Below, in pieces: positions 11,098-20,521 of a DNA stretch of 64,000 nt. Where the stretch lies: NCBI GenBank assembly GCA_946408595.1, contig CAMJSX010000001.1, positions 1-64,000 of the forward strand, written 5' to 3'. A program made the position numbers and the translations under genes. Source of the stretch: an uncultured Candidatus Saccharibacteria bacterium (GTDB lineage: Bacteria > Patescibacteriota > Saccharimonadia > Saccharimonadales > Saccharimonadaceae). Numbering within the stretch: position 1 is the first letter of the stretch; the number at the start of each line of letters is the position of its first letter. The notes under the pieces were generated by a model. That model searched no databases. It saw only the letters and a program-made list of their open reading frames with translations, and was not told the DNA's origin.

Positions 11098-12120
11098 ATG
11101 AAAAAATTTTTCAAAAACTTCTTCGTTACAATTGCCATGGCGGTGTCTCTCGTGGTAATTTCAGCAATAGTATTACCGCAAACTTCGGCCTATGCTGGGT
11201 TTAGTGGACGGGCTATGTCCGACTCAGCGTGTAATGGGAGCTTTTTGGGATTGAAGGCCTGGGATTGTGGTGTCACCATCAATAGCCAGGGCGATCTCAC
11301 CAATAGCAGTGGCGTTTGGAAAATAGCCGGGAATGTGGCAGAGGATGTTTTGGTAATTGCGACTTATCTCATTGTCGGTTATGTGATTTATGGTGGCTAT
11401 CTTTATATCTTCTCCTCTGGAGACCCGACAAAGGCAGCTAGTGGTAAGAAAACTATTTCTCATGCTTTTATCGGTTTGGCGATTGTGGTGTTCGCAAAAA
11501 TTATTCTTAGCTCGATTGGGATTGCTCTTGGGGTCGCTGGCGGATCATTTGCTGGCAAAGATTGTACTAAGGGTGATTGTGTAAACACGCCAGCGGCAAT
11601 GGTAACTAGTCTGATAAACTGGGTAATTGGTGTAGCTGGTGTAGTCTCGGCTATTTATGTAGTCGTCGGTGGCGTGGGTTATTTGACATCTGCCGGAGAC
11701 CCAAGCAAGCTACAAAAGGCCAAGACTACGATTGTCTATTCATTGATTGGGTTGGCGATTGTGGGTCTTTCTACCATTATTTCTAATTATGGTTACGGTA
11801 TTATTGAGGCGGCGAATAGCGGAAATGATATCAAACAACCAATATTGAAATTACTCAATTCCGTGATTGGTTTCTTAAGTATCGTTTCGGTAATCTTTGT
11901 AGTTAAGGGTGGCGTGGGTTATATGACGTCGTCTGGTGACCCAGGCAAGGTTAAGGCAGCTAAAGACACTATTTTGTATGCGTGTATTGGCCTGGTTGTT
12001 TGCGTGCTTTCATTTGCCATCGTCAACTGGGCGGTTGGTATTATTAATAACTCTAGCACTCCTCAGCCACAACAAGGTGGAGGAACAAGCCATGATGTTG
12101 AAACGCCAGAGACACAATAG
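11098..12120 (+). CDS. VirB2/TrbC pilin-like protein with three tandem TM-hairpin modules
   Basis: three repeats of GGxGYxxSxGDPxKxxxAKxTIxYxxIGLxIxxxS. Confidence 0.75.
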   Translation: MKKFFKNFFVTIAMAVSLVVISAIVLPQTSAYAGFSGRAMSDSACNGSFLGLKAWDCGVTINSQGDLTNSSGVWKIAGNVAEDVLVIATYLIVGYVIYGGYLYIFSSGDPTKAASGKKTISHAFIGLAIVVFAKIILSSIGIALGVAGGSFAGKDCTKGDCVNTPAAMVTSLINWVIGVAGVVSAIYVVVGGVGYLTSAGDPSKLQKAKTTIVYSLIGLAIVGLSTIISNYGYGIIEAANSGNDIKQPILKLLNSVIGFLSIVSVIFVVKGGVGYMTSSGDPGKVKAAKDTILYACIGLVVCVLSFAIVNWAVGIINNSSTPQPQQGGGTSHDVETPETQ

Positions 12121-12190
12121 TAATAAAAATTAAGCTTGCATTTTTTGAAAAACAATTATACAATGGAATTAACTTATAAAAAGGATTAAT

Positions 12191-12493
12191 ATGAATAAAA
12201 TATTCACAATGTTAGCCGCGAACGGGCTCCCAGACCCAATCCAAGGCAAAAATACTAATCTTTCTAATAGCATCGTTGGCATTCTTAATGGTGTGATTGG
12301 TATCCTTGGTATCGTTGCTGTGGTTGTCATTATCATCGGTGGCATCGGTTACATGACATCTGCCGGCGATGCTGGCAAAGTTAAAAAGGCTAAAGACACC
12401 ATTCTCTATGGCGTCATCGGCCTCGTTATTGTCGTCCTATCATTTGCCATCGTAAACTTCGTCATTGCAAACGTTATCGGTAACAACGTTTAA
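12191..12493 (+). CDS. VirB2/TrbC pilin-like protein (single module)
   Basis: IIGGIGYMTSAGDAGKVKKAKDTILYGVIGLVIVVLSFAIVNFV. Confidence 0.75.
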   Translation: MNKIFTMLAANGLPDPIQGKNTNLSNSIVGILNGVIGILGIVAVVVIIIGGIGYMTSAGDAGKVKKAKDTILYGVIGLVIVVLSFAIVNFVIANVIGNNV

Positions 12494-12510
12494 TAGTTAA
12501 ACTGCAAAAG

Positions 12511-12540
12511 AATATCTCCCTTCTGGGAGATATTTTTTTA
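12511..12540 (+). terminator. rho-independent terminator
   Basis: AATATCTCCC-TTCT-GGGAGATATT followed by T-tract. Confidence 0.85.
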
Positions 12541-12571
12541 CAAGAACCCTGCGAGGCCACCCGCCTCGACC

Positions 12572-13063
12572 TTATTGCACCGCAATCTTCTTTGGTGCTT
12601 CTGTTTTCTCTTTTTCGAAAGTGATTGTAAGAACGCCGTCTTTCAATTCGGCTTTGACACTGTCCTCGTCCTCGCGTACTTGTACAGGAAGTGCAATTGT
12701 CCTGGAGAATTCACCCCAATAGCATTCTTGAATGTGCCATCTAGTAGTCTGCTCATCTTCGCCGCCAGAAAGGACGCCTGAAATCGTCAGAATATTATCG
12801 GAAATGCTGACATCGAGATCGGATTTCGAAATGCCGGCAGTCCGGGCTTTAACTACTAATTTGTCGGCGGTTTCGTAGACATCTACAGCGAGTTGTCCAG
12901 GAAAGTCGTCGGCGTTTTCCCACTCATCTTCTGTTGATTCGCCAGATGCTTGAGGTAAATCATCAGCAGCTTCTTTTGGGGCTGCGAGATCATCATCTCC
13001 TCCCAAAAATGCAGCAGCGAGATCGTCCTCCATCAGCAAATCGTCACTGTTTGTACGAGCCAT
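12572..13063 (-). CDS. Hsp20/alpha-crystallin small heat-shock protein
   Basis: VDVYETADKLVVKARTAGISKSDLDVSISDNILTISG...GEFSRTIALPVQV..VKAELKDGVLTITFEK; start at MARTNSDD with GGAGG. Confidence 0.88.
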   Translation of the reverse strand: MARTNSDDLLMEDDLAAAFLGGDDDLAAPKEAADDLPQASGESTEDEWENADDFPGQLAVDVYETADKLVVKARTAGISKSDLDVSISDNILTISGVLSGGEDEQTTRWHIQECYWGEFSRTIALPVQVREDEDSVKAELKDGVLTITFEKEKTEAPKKIAVQ

Positions 13064-13126
13064 ATTTCCTCCACTTATATTGTTATGCTTTATTATAAAG
13101 CATCTTTTATGTAAAATCAAGAAATC

Positions 13127-13819
13127 ATGCACAATATTGTAAAAAATACAATGTTCCCTGGCCTTTTAGACCTCATCGCACCGCACTCTTGTAGGGGTTG
13201 TGGGCGTCTTGGACAGCCAATTTGTGAGTGTTGTAAAAAATACATCATTGATGGTTGTGCTAATTTTTGCCCTTGTTGTAAGACGCCAAAAATCATTGGA
13301 AAATGCCCAAAATGCAAGGATTTGCCACCAACGTTTTTTATTGGTGAACGCGTAGGTTTATTAGACCAGTTGATACATGATTATAAATATCATTCGGTGC
13401 GTGCGCTTGCTCCGCAACTTGCCGAGCTGTTAAGCGTTAGATTACCTAAGACGCTTCCCTGTAATTCCATTATTGTCCCGTTGCCTACGGCCACCAATCA
13501 TATAAGAAGTCGCGGTTTTGACCACACTCAAAAAATAGCAAGTGAGCTTGCCAAAATAAAAAAGTGTAAAACTCAGCCAGTCTTTATTCGCGATAAAAAT
13601 ACCGTGCAAGTTGGTGCTGATCGCAAAACTCGTTTGGTGCAAGCTGACCGGGCATTTATGATTAACTCAAAAATCAAAATTGACCGCGATGCGACTTATA
13701 TTGTTTTTGATGATGTTTGGACTACTGGTGCTAGTATCAATGCCGCTATAAAAAAGCTCCGGGCGGCCGGAGCTTCTAAAATAATCGTGGCGATTCTAGC
13801 AGTTGGCAGATTGGATTAA
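13127..13819 (+). CDS. comF: ComF-family phosphoribosyltransferase
   Basis: N-terminal Cys cluster, IVPLPTATNHIRSRGFDHTQKIA, VFDDVWTTGASINAA (PRPP-binding loop). Confidence 0.88.
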   Translation: MHNIVKNTMFPGLLDLIAPHSCRGCGRLGQPICECCKKYIIDGCANFCPCCKTPKIIGKCPKCKDLPPTFFIGERVGLLDQLIHDYKYHSVRALAPQLAELLSVRLPKTLPCNSIIVPLPTATNHIRSRGFDHTQKIASELAKIKKCKTQPVFIRDKNTVQVGADRKTRLVQADRAFMINSKIKIDRDATYIVFDDVWTTGASINAAIKKLRAAGASKIIVAILAVGRLD

Positions 13820-14218
13820 GGAAGTGTCAGTCTTGCTGTCATTTTTATCGGATGAAGGTAGAGCAGAAATTACAAAGTTGATGATAGCGAAGGATAAGAA
13901 ACAAATTACTAAACCAATAATTGCATAGAGAACGGTGTTTTTCGCATCGGTAACTTTCTTTGAATCACCACCGGAAACAACATATTTAATACCACCAATT
14001 ATCAACATAATAACAGCAATGATACCTACGATGTATAAAATCGTGTTCGTAACTTGCTTGAACACGCCTGTATTGCCGAACAAATCGGATGGACAGCCAG
14101 TACATTGTGCAGCCTGAGCGCCTTCCTGCAAAGTCAATGCGGAAGCGTTGCAAACTGTTGCAAATGCAAAAACACCACAGATTAAGATTGGTAGAATTAA
14201 TTTCAAATACTTTCTCAT
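13796..14218 (-). CDS. VirB2/TrbC pilin-like protein (single module)
   Basis: signal peptide plus IGGIKYVVSGGDSKKVTDAKNTVLYAIIGLVICFLSFAIINFV. Confidence 0.72.
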   Translation of the reverse strand: MRKYLKLILPILICGVFAFATVCNASALTLQEGAQAAQCTGCPSDLFGNTGVFKQVTNTILYIVGIIAVIMLIIGGIKYVVSGGDSKKVTDAKNTVLYAIIGLVICFLSFAIINFVISALPSSDKNDSKTDTSLIQSANC

Positions 14219-14253
14219 GATTTTATTGTATCACACTTTCATGAAAAAATCAA

Positions 14254-14346
14254 TGGCGGAGGGTGGGAGATTCGAACTCCCGCTCCAGATCACTCCAGAC
14301 TAACGATTTAGCAAACCGTCCCCTTCAGCCACTTGGGTAACCCTCC
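14254..14346 (-). tRNA. tRNA-Ser(GCT)
   Basis: GGAGGGT/ACCCTCC acceptor, long variable arm, anticodon loop TTTGCTAA, GTTCGAATC, encoded CCA. Confidence 0.92.
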
Positions 14347-14369
14347 ATCCACTTTATTCTAGCATAGTT

Positions 14370-15509
14370 TTACTGTTTCAACAACCAGTTAAAAATCTCG
14401 TCATAATCGATTTTGTGTTGCATTCCGGAATGGTTTTTGCCTGGGTAAACGGTCATTGTGGCTGAGCCGCCCGCTTTGTTGATTTTATCGACGAATTTTT
14501 GCATGTCTTTTGGAAGACTACCTTCACTTGACCCGGCAGCGGCATGAATTTTGGTGTGTTTAAAATTCGTTTCTTTTGAATTACTTTCGCGACCACTTAT
14601 CGGCACAGCTGCGGCGAATAAATCTGGATAACTATTCACCATGCGCCATGCGCCAGATGAACCTAAACTAAATCCGATGAGATATATCCGACTGGTGTCA
14701 ATTTTGTAATCTGACACGGTCTTATCAATGACTTTTTTGATTGACGACTGGACTGAACTGCCTGTCCAGGTGCTGTTCTTTTCAAGCACTGGAGCAATTG
14801 CGATATATGGTCGTGAGGGATCCATGATGTATTTGGTCTGAGGCAGGTTTTTAACGGCTTTTGAAGAGCCCCTTTCCCCACTACCATGCAGGAAAACAAC
14901 TAGGGGCATTCCGTCTGTGGCGTTTTCTGGTATGTTTAGCCAATAGCTGCGGCCAAAATCTTTCTCTAGGCTAGTTTTGGCAGCAAACTTCATAGTTGGA
15001 GTTGGGCTATTATTGCTGGAATTATTATTGCCGGAATTGTTACTGGAATTGTTAGAGTTATTCGTGTCGCTAGGTTCTGTGTTGTTGGAGCTAGAGTTGT
15101 TGTTTGTTGATGAACTTTGGTTTTCGTAGTGAGGTATACTAGATGGGTCAAGGGACCCGCCAGGAAGTAGCCATCGAAGGAGCGAGGCGATAATAGCATA
15201 TGCCACTAGGCCGATAATGATTTCAAGAATGCGTTGCTTGGATTTGCGTACTTGGGCCTCGTTATCCTTGGCGGTTAAGTATTGTATCCCAGAGACTAGA
15301 ATCCCAATGGTAGCTAGAATGCCAATTCCGATTGTCATGATGGTGATAACTAACCCGATAATGTGGCCGATGCCGCTTTCTTTATCGCCACATTCAATAA
15401 ATGAAGTCTCAACGCCTTCGCAACTCGCTGCGGAAACTATTTCAGTTTTAAAAACCACGCCGACTATGGCGATTAGTAAGGCTAGCACAAAAAGAAGTTT
15501 TTTCTTCAT
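14370..15509 (-). CDS. pilin-like (VirB2-type) TM domain fused via S/N-rich linker to secreted alpha/beta-hydrolase (esterase/peptidase-like)
   Basis: IGILVSGIQYLTAKDNEAQVRKSKQRILEIIIGLVAYAII; NNSSNNSG linker; VVFLHGSGERGS, GFSLGSSGAW (GxSxG), GKNHSGM (His). Confidence 0.75.
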   Translation of the reverse strand: MKKKLLFVLALLIAIVGVVFKTEIVSAASCEGVETSFIECGDKESGIGHIIGLVITIMTIGIGILATIGILVSGIQYLTAKDNEAQVRKSKQRILEIIIGLVAYAIIASLLRWLLPGGSLDPSSIPHYENQSSSTNNNSSSNNTEPSDTNNSNNSSNNSGNNNSSNNSPTPTMKFAAKTSLEKDFGRSYWLNIPENATDGMPLVVFLHGSGERGSSKAVKNLPQTKYIMDPSRPYIAIAPVLEKNSTWTGSSVQSSIKKVIDKTVSDYKIDTSRIYLIGFSLGSSGAWRMVNSYPDLFAAAVPISGRESNSKETNFKHTKIHAAAGSSEGSLPKDMQKFVDKINKAGGSATMTVYPGKNHSGMQHKIDYDEIFNWLLKQ

Positions 15510-15565
15510 CTTGTCTAATTATATCTCAAAATAGTGTTTTTTAAAAACTATGCTATAATGAGATT

Positions 15566-16033
15566 ATGGTAAAAACGTTACAGCCAGTGTCATGGCAAGC
15601 TGAAGAATATATTGTAAGAGATCATAATTTTTGGTGGTATGTGGGATTGTTTGTCGTCGCTGCAGGGCTTTCGGTTCTGGCGGTTCTGTTCCAGGGATGG
15701 ACATTTTTAATTTTGATAATTCTAAGCGTTGTGACAATTCTAGTTTATTCCCTTCGCCCTCCTCGCACTATCAACTATCAGCTAGACAATAAAGGTCTTA
15801 AGGAGGAAAACAAACTTCATAGTTATGAAGATTTTCGGTCCTTTGGTATTTTGAAGGAAGGCGAGCATTACTCTGCGATTCTGATTCCTAAGAAGCGTTT
15901 AGGGCTGCAAGTGAAAATTTATTTCCCTGAAGGAAGTGGTGAAGGAATTGTTGATCAACTCGGTAATCATTTACCGATGGAAGAAGTGAAGCCTGATTTT
16001 CTAGATAAAATAGTAAATTTCTTGCGCATTTAA
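15566..16033 (+). CDS. hypothetical membrane protein
   Basis: two TM segments then PH-like region; ATG start. Confidence 0.65.
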   Translation: MVKTLQPVSWQAEEYIVRDHNFWWYVGLFVVAAGLSVLAVLFQGWTFLILIILSVVTILVYSLRPPRTINYQLDNKGLKEENKLHSYEDFRSFGILKEGEHYSAILIPKKRLGLQVKIYFPEGSGEGIVDQLGNHLPMEEVKPDFLDKIVNFLRI

Positions 16034-16073
16034 AAAATCTGTGCTAAAATAAACGTAAGTATAATATTAAAAG

Positions 16074-16724
16074 GTGGGCAAAATGGACCAAAATCAAACT
16101 GTAGATAACGATCTACAAAAAGCAATTGACAATATCACTAACACGACTAATGCCGATCCGGTTTTTTCTGATCCGGTTGCGGCTCCTTCTTCTATTCCAG
16201 AAGGTGATACAGGTGAACTTGCTGAGCCAGTTGGGCCATTCCCAGCACCAAAGGTTGAGATGGTGGTGCCTGCTCCTGAGCCAATTGCTCCGATTGAGCC
16301 ACTTTCATTGCCTGATTTGAATGCCGCCCCAGATGCTGCCCCAGCACCGGAAATGCCTGCACCTGCCCCAGAGCCAGTTGCTGAGGTTCCACCGATGCCA
16401 GTTGCTCCAGCTCCTGCGCCTGCCCCAGAGCCAGTTGCGCCTGCTTTTGAGCCAGCCTATGCTCCAGCTCCAAAATTCAGTATGCCAGCTGGGAATCTAA
16501 ATATGCATCAAGTTAAGGAAGCTGCTCTTCGTGATCTCGTTCCTCTTCTTGACCATTTGAACATGAACCCTTCACAAAAGTTTAATATTTATCGCAATAT
16601 TTTCGAAGATTTGCGTGATTACACAATCCTGGAACCAGCTTATCGTGCTGCTGCTGAGATCCCTAGCGACCAAGAACGAGCTGAGGCATTGCTCTACCTC
16701 GTAGAGTCAATCGACAAAATGTAG
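16074..16724 (+). CDS. Pro/Ala-rich hypothetical protein with conserved C-terminal helical domain
   Basis: PAPEPVAP repeats; C-term LRDLVPLLDHLNMNPSQKFNIYRNIFEDLRDYT; followed by terminator. Confidence 0.65.
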   Translation: MGKMDQNQTVDNDLQKAIDNITNTTNADPVFSDPVAAPSSIPEGDTGELAEPVGPFPAPKVEMVVPAPEPIAPIEPLSLPDLNAAPDAAPAPEMPAPAPEPVAEVPPMPVAPAPAPAPEPVAPAFEPAYAPAPKFSMPAGNLNMHQVKEAALRDLVPLLDHLNMNPSQKFNIYRNIFEDLRDYTILEPAYRAAAEIPSDQERAEALLYLVESIDKM

Positions 16725-16729
16725 GATTT

Positions 16730-16765
16730 AAAAAATCTGCTAGGCAATCGCTTAGCAGATTTTTT
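16730..16765 (+). terminator. rho-independent terminator
   Basis: AAAATCTGCTA...TAGCAGATTTTTT. Confidence 0.8.
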
Positions 16766-16783
16766 GTTCGCTTAGGGTGAGGA

Positions 16784-18397
16784 TTAATACATCCCGCCCA
16801 TGTCTGGAGTAGCTGGCTTTTCTTCTGGTATTTCACAGATCAAAGCACCCATAGTAATTGCCGTAGCGGCAATTGAAGTAGCATTTTTGACTGCCTCTTT
16901 GGTGACTTTGGCTGGGTCAATTACGCCTGCTTTTTTGAGGTCAACTAAACCTTTTTCTGGCGCCATCACGTTCACACCAAAGCCTGGTTTGGCTTTTTCA
17001 ACTTCGGCAAGCAAGGCTGGGGCATTCAAGCCTGCATTTTCAATAATGTGTAGGAATGGAGTTTTGAGTGCATTTTTGACAATGCGTGCACCAGCTTCTT
17101 TTTCATCTAGAATGGAAGCTGCATTGACTAGGGTAACTCCTCCACCAGTGACAATACCTTCTGACAAGGCTGCTTTGGTAGCGGCAACTGCATCATCTAC
17201 GCGGAATTTTTTCTCGTCTATTTCAGTTTCGGTAGCACCACCAACTTTGATCACTGCCACCTTACCAAGTAAGGCTGCAGCACGTTTTTCAAATTCTTCC
17301 CTTTCATAATCTGATTTGGCCATTTCGGCTTGTGAACGAATAAGATTAATTCTATCGGAAACGGCTTTTTTATCACCGGCGCCTTTGATGATAGTGGTTT
17401 CATCTTTCGTGGCAATAATTTTGCCGGCTGAACCGAGGACTTCAAGGCCTGCTTCTTCGAGCTTCAATCCTTTATCGGCTGAAACTACTGTGGCATCCGT
17501 AAGAATGGCAATATCTTCCATGATTTCCTTGCGACGATCACCAAAGGACGGAGCTTTGAGCACCAATGAGTTGAACACGCCTTTCAACTTGTTTAGAACT
17601 AGGAGAGATAGCGCTTCGCCAGTCACATCCTCTGCGATAATAACGAGGTCTTTTCGCCCAGCTTGAGCGCACTTTTCTAGAAGTGGCAAAATGTCATTAG
17701 CGGCAGAAATTTTGTTTTCGGTTACTAGGATTAAAGGTTTATCGAACACCGCTTCTTGTCGGTTCACATCTGTGAGGAAGAAGGCAGAAGCATAGCCTTT
17801 GTCATAAGAAAAGCCTTCGACTATTTCCTGCTCCATTTCGAGGCCTTGGCCAGCTTCAACTGTTACTACACCGTCCTTGCCAATTTTTGAAATCACTTCA
17901 GCGATTAATTTGCCGATCTCTGCATCACCTGCTGAGATAGTTGCAACTTCGGCCACCTTCTTGGAATCACCTTCGATTTTTTCGGCGGATTTTTCGATTT
18001 CCTTAACTATTGCACTCCCAGCTTTTTCGATACCACGGCGAAGTTCCATTGGGTTCATGCCAGCGGCAATTAACTTGTTCGCTTCGTTCAAAATATTGTA
18101 TGTGAGCACTGTTACAGTCGTGGTACCGTCGCCAGCAACTTTATTTAGCTTCTGTGCGGCAGTTTTGATTAGCTTTGCGCCAACGGCCTCACCCAACTTC
18201 TCATCTTTATTTGGAAGCTCCACGGCTTCAGCTACCGTTACGCCATCATGAGTGATAACAGGTGCGCCGTATTCTTTTTCAATGATGACATTCTTGCCTT
18301 TAGGGCCAAAAGTCACCTTCACTGCATCGTAGAGTTGTTTTGCGCCAGAAAGTACTTTTTCACGTGCTTCTGCTTCGTAATAGATCTTTTTTGCCAT
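16784..18397 (-). CDS. groEL: chaperonin GroEL
   Basis: MAKKIYYEAEAREKVLSGAKQLYDAVKVTFGPKGKNVIIEKEYGAPVITHDGVTVA; C-terminal GGMY. Confidence 0.98.
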   Translation of the reverse strand: MAKKIYYEAEAREKVLSGAKQLYDAVKVTFGPKGKNVIIEKEYGAPVITHDGVTVAEAVELPNKDEKLGEAVGAKLIKTAAQKLNKVAGDGTTTVTVLTYNILNEANKLIAAGMNPMELRRGIEKAGSAIVKEIEKSAEKIEGDSKKVAEVATISAGDAEIGKLIAEVISKIGKDGVVTVEAGQGLEMEQEIVEGFSYDKGYASAFFLTDVNRQEAVFDKPLILVTENKISAANDILPLLEKCAQAGRKDLVIIAEDVTGEALSLLVLNKLKGVFNSLVLKAPSFGDRRKEIMEDIAILTDATVVSADKGLKLEEAGLEVLGSAGKIIATKDETTIIKGAGDKKAVSDRINLIRSQAEMAKSDYEREEFEKRAAALLGKVAVIKVGGATETEIDEKKFRVDDAVAATKAALSEGIVTGGGVTLVNAASILDEKEAGARIVKNALKTPFLHIIENAGLNAPALLAEVEKAKPGFGVNVMAPEKGLVDLKKAGVIDPAKVTKEAVKNATSIAATAITMGALICEIPEEKPATPDMGGMY

Positions 18398-18400
18398 ATT

Positions 18401-18655
18401 TTATAATGTCGCTAGGACATCCTCCTCTTTTAGAATTATATAGTCTTTATCGTCCATTTTAATATCGGTCGTGGAATACTCTTTATATACAATTTTGTCG
18501 CCTTTTTTCACTGCTTTCACTTCTGGACCGACTGACTCAACTACGGCATAAGCTGGTTTTTCTTTTGCCTCTCCTAACAAAATGCCAGATTTCGTTTTCT
18601 CCAGCGGTTTTTCTACTACCGCCACAATTCTATCTTTAAGTGGTTTTAAAGTCAT
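18401..18655 (-). CDS. groES: co-chaperonin GroES
   Basis: MTLKPLKDRIVAVVEKPLEKTKSGILL...GDKIVYKEYSTTDIKMDDKDYIILKEEDVLA. Confidence 0.96.
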   Translation of the reverse strand: MTLKPLKDRIVAVVEKPLEKTKSGILLGEAKEKPAYAVVESVGPEVKAVKKGDKIVYKEYSTTDIKMDDKDYIILKEEDVLATL

Positions 18656-18693
18656 ACTAAAACTCCTTTTCTCCCCTCATTATAGCACAAAAA

Positions 18694-18720
18694 TTAGCAC
18701 TGTAAAGCTACGAGTGCTAA
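18694..18720 (-). promoter_or_regulatory. CIRCE operator upstream of groES
   Basis: TTAGCACTG-N9-GAGTGCTAA, one mismatch to CIRCE; TATAAT-like box adjacent (minus strand TGTGCTATAATG). Confidence 0.9.
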
Positions 18721-19292
18721 TTATTTATGATCGCCATGCTCTGATATGTTTTTATTGTCTTTCTTTGCTCACGTGCCCACTCGTCCACGGCCTTTACTAC
18801 TCCTGGTAGCACTGGATTTTGGTAATCGTGCACGATGATTACCCCATCATCTGCCATTTTGGGAGCCACTAGTTTCAAGGAAACTTTAATCGATTCGTAG
18901 AAATCTCCATCTAGGAATGCTAAGGCAATCTTTCCCGGTAAATCACTATCGGTTAGTTCATTAAACCACGCTTTTTTAATTACTGGCACTGGAAGATTCG
19001 CACGAAGAAATCTTTCCTTCACTTCTCTTTTGGTGACATATAGCTCGCCAACTTTAAAATTTATTCCTAGGGCCGATTCGTCTATCTCGCTTTTTTCTGG
19101 TAGCCCTTCAAATGAATCGTAAATCCATAACTTCTTGTCTGTGCCTTTGAGTACCTCTGCAAGGAGTAGCGATGTGTCGCCCTTATAACATCCTAATTCA
19201 ACAAAATCTCCCTGGCACTTGAGTTTTTCTCGTGCCAGTTCGATTATTTTTTCGGTTTCTAGTGCCGAAACCTGATCATTTTTCCACGGCAT
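18717..19292 (-). CDS. TylF/macrocin-O-methyltransferase-like SAM-dependent methyltransferase
   Basis: FVELGCYKGDTSLLLAEVL...LWIYDSFEGLPEKSE...LAFLDGDFYESIKVSL. Confidence 0.75.
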   Translation of the reverse strand: MPWKNDQVSALETEKIIELAREKLKCQGDFVELGCYKGDTSLLLAEVLKGTDKKLWIYDSFEGLPEKSEIDESALGINFKVGELYVTKREVKERFLRANLPVPVIKKAWFNELTDSDLPGKIALAFLDGDFYESIKVSLKLVAPKMADDGVIIVHDYQNPVLPGVVKAVDEWAREQRKTIKTYQSMAIINN

Positions 19293-20478
19293 CGACGAGT
19301 TCTGAAGCTTTCTTAATCATGTAAGCCGCTTCGTTAGTCGGAATCACATAAACTGGCTTTGAATCATCCTCTGCCACGTTAGTGTAACCTTTTGACTTAT
19401 CCATCGCTGCATCATTCTTCAATTTGAAGCCCATAAAGCCGAGCTTTGAAATCACTGAACCACGCACTGGGATTGAACGCTCACCAATGGTTGCGGTGAA
19501 CACGATGGCATCAATACCGCCCATTTTGGCTGCAAATTCACCAATTTTGCCAGCTACACCGTCTACAAACATGTTGTAGGCCAATGCAGCTTCTTCGACA
19601 CCTTCTTCAGCTCCTGCAATGATTTCGCGCATATCTGAGGAGCCAGCAAGTGCTACCAAGCCAGATTGCTTATTCATCAGCTTGATTGCCTCAGCGGCAC
19701 CAAGTTTTTCACCAAGTAAAGCGCCAACTGTTGGGTCGATTGAGCCAGTTCTAGTTGAAGACATCAAACCTTCAAGTGGAGTCTCGCCCATTGAAGTATA
19801 AACTGGTTCGCCATCGATAAATGCCGTCACCGAGCAGCCGGAACCTAAGTGACAAATAACCATTTTTTTCTCGAGGATACCTAGCTCTTTAATCTTCCCC
19901 ATCACATAACCATAGGATGAGCCATGCGCGCCCCAACGTCCAAGGTCAAATTCTTTAATCACTTCTTTTGGCAAAGCATACAAAGCGTCTTTACGTGTTT
20001 CACGCGTCAAAGCTTCGGAATCGCTCATCGTCATCACTGCTACACCCGGGAAAGCCGCTTGCGCATTTTTAACACCGCGAATTGCGCCTGGTACGTGTAA
20101 TGGATAAGTCACTTTTGCTTTCTCGAGTTCTACAAAGGTCTCATCATCTACAATGTGGTGCTTTGAAAAATAGGTACCAGCCGCTGGCGTCCTTACTAGG
20201 ATGCCGTCTAGTGGATGTGCATCATTGATATACCCTTCCTTCTCAAAAATCGCTTTGGCTTCCTTGAACGCATCATCCAAGTTGTTCCATTTTTTATCTA
20301 CTACATATTCTGTGCCGTTCTCTTTTGTCACGGTACAAATAAACACTTTCTTGCCGCCCTCTTCAATTCCTTCAAAATAAAGTGAGCAGACCTCATCCTC
20401 ACCTTCATAAAGCGAAAACTTCTCCGAAGAAGAGCCTGAATTTAAGACTAAGAAAATTTTAGTAATGTTTGTTGCCAT
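19276..20478 (-). CDS. ackA: acetate kinase
   Basis: FLVLNSGSSSEKFSLYE; TPLEGLMSSTRTGSIDP; FVDGVAGKIGEFAAKMGGIDAIVFTATIGE. Confidence 0.93.
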   Translation of the reverse strand: MATNITKIFLVLNSGSSSEKFSLYEGEDEVCSLYFEGIEEGGKKVFICTVTKENGTEYVVDKKWNNLDDAFKEAKAIFEKEGYINDAHPLDGILVRTPAAGTYFSKHHIVDDETFVELEKAKVTYPLHVPGAIRGVKNAQAAFPGVAVMTMSDSEALTRETRKDALYALPKEVIKEFDLGRWGAHGSSYGYVMGKIKELGILEKKMVICHLGSGCSVTAFIDGEPVYTSMGETPLEGLMSSTRTGSIDPTVGALLGEKLGAAEAIKLMNKQSGLVALAGSSDMREIIAGAEEGVEEAALAYNMFVDGVAGKIGEFAAKMGGIDAIVFTATIGERSIPVRGSVISKLGFMGFKLKNDAAMDKSKGYTNVAEDDSKPVYVIPTNEAAYMIKKASELVDAVEK

Positions 20479-20521
20479 AAAAATAACTCCTTTAGTACAT
20501 TATACCACATATAATGCGTGT

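Noticed and set aside
16250-16470. Imperfect CCAGCTCC/GCCAGTTG repeats
   Set aside because: Explained by Pro/Ala-rich PAPEPVAP coding repeats.
16800-18251. Long plus-strand ORFs opposite groEL
   Set aside because: Mirror-frame ORFs typical of groEL; no independent evidence.
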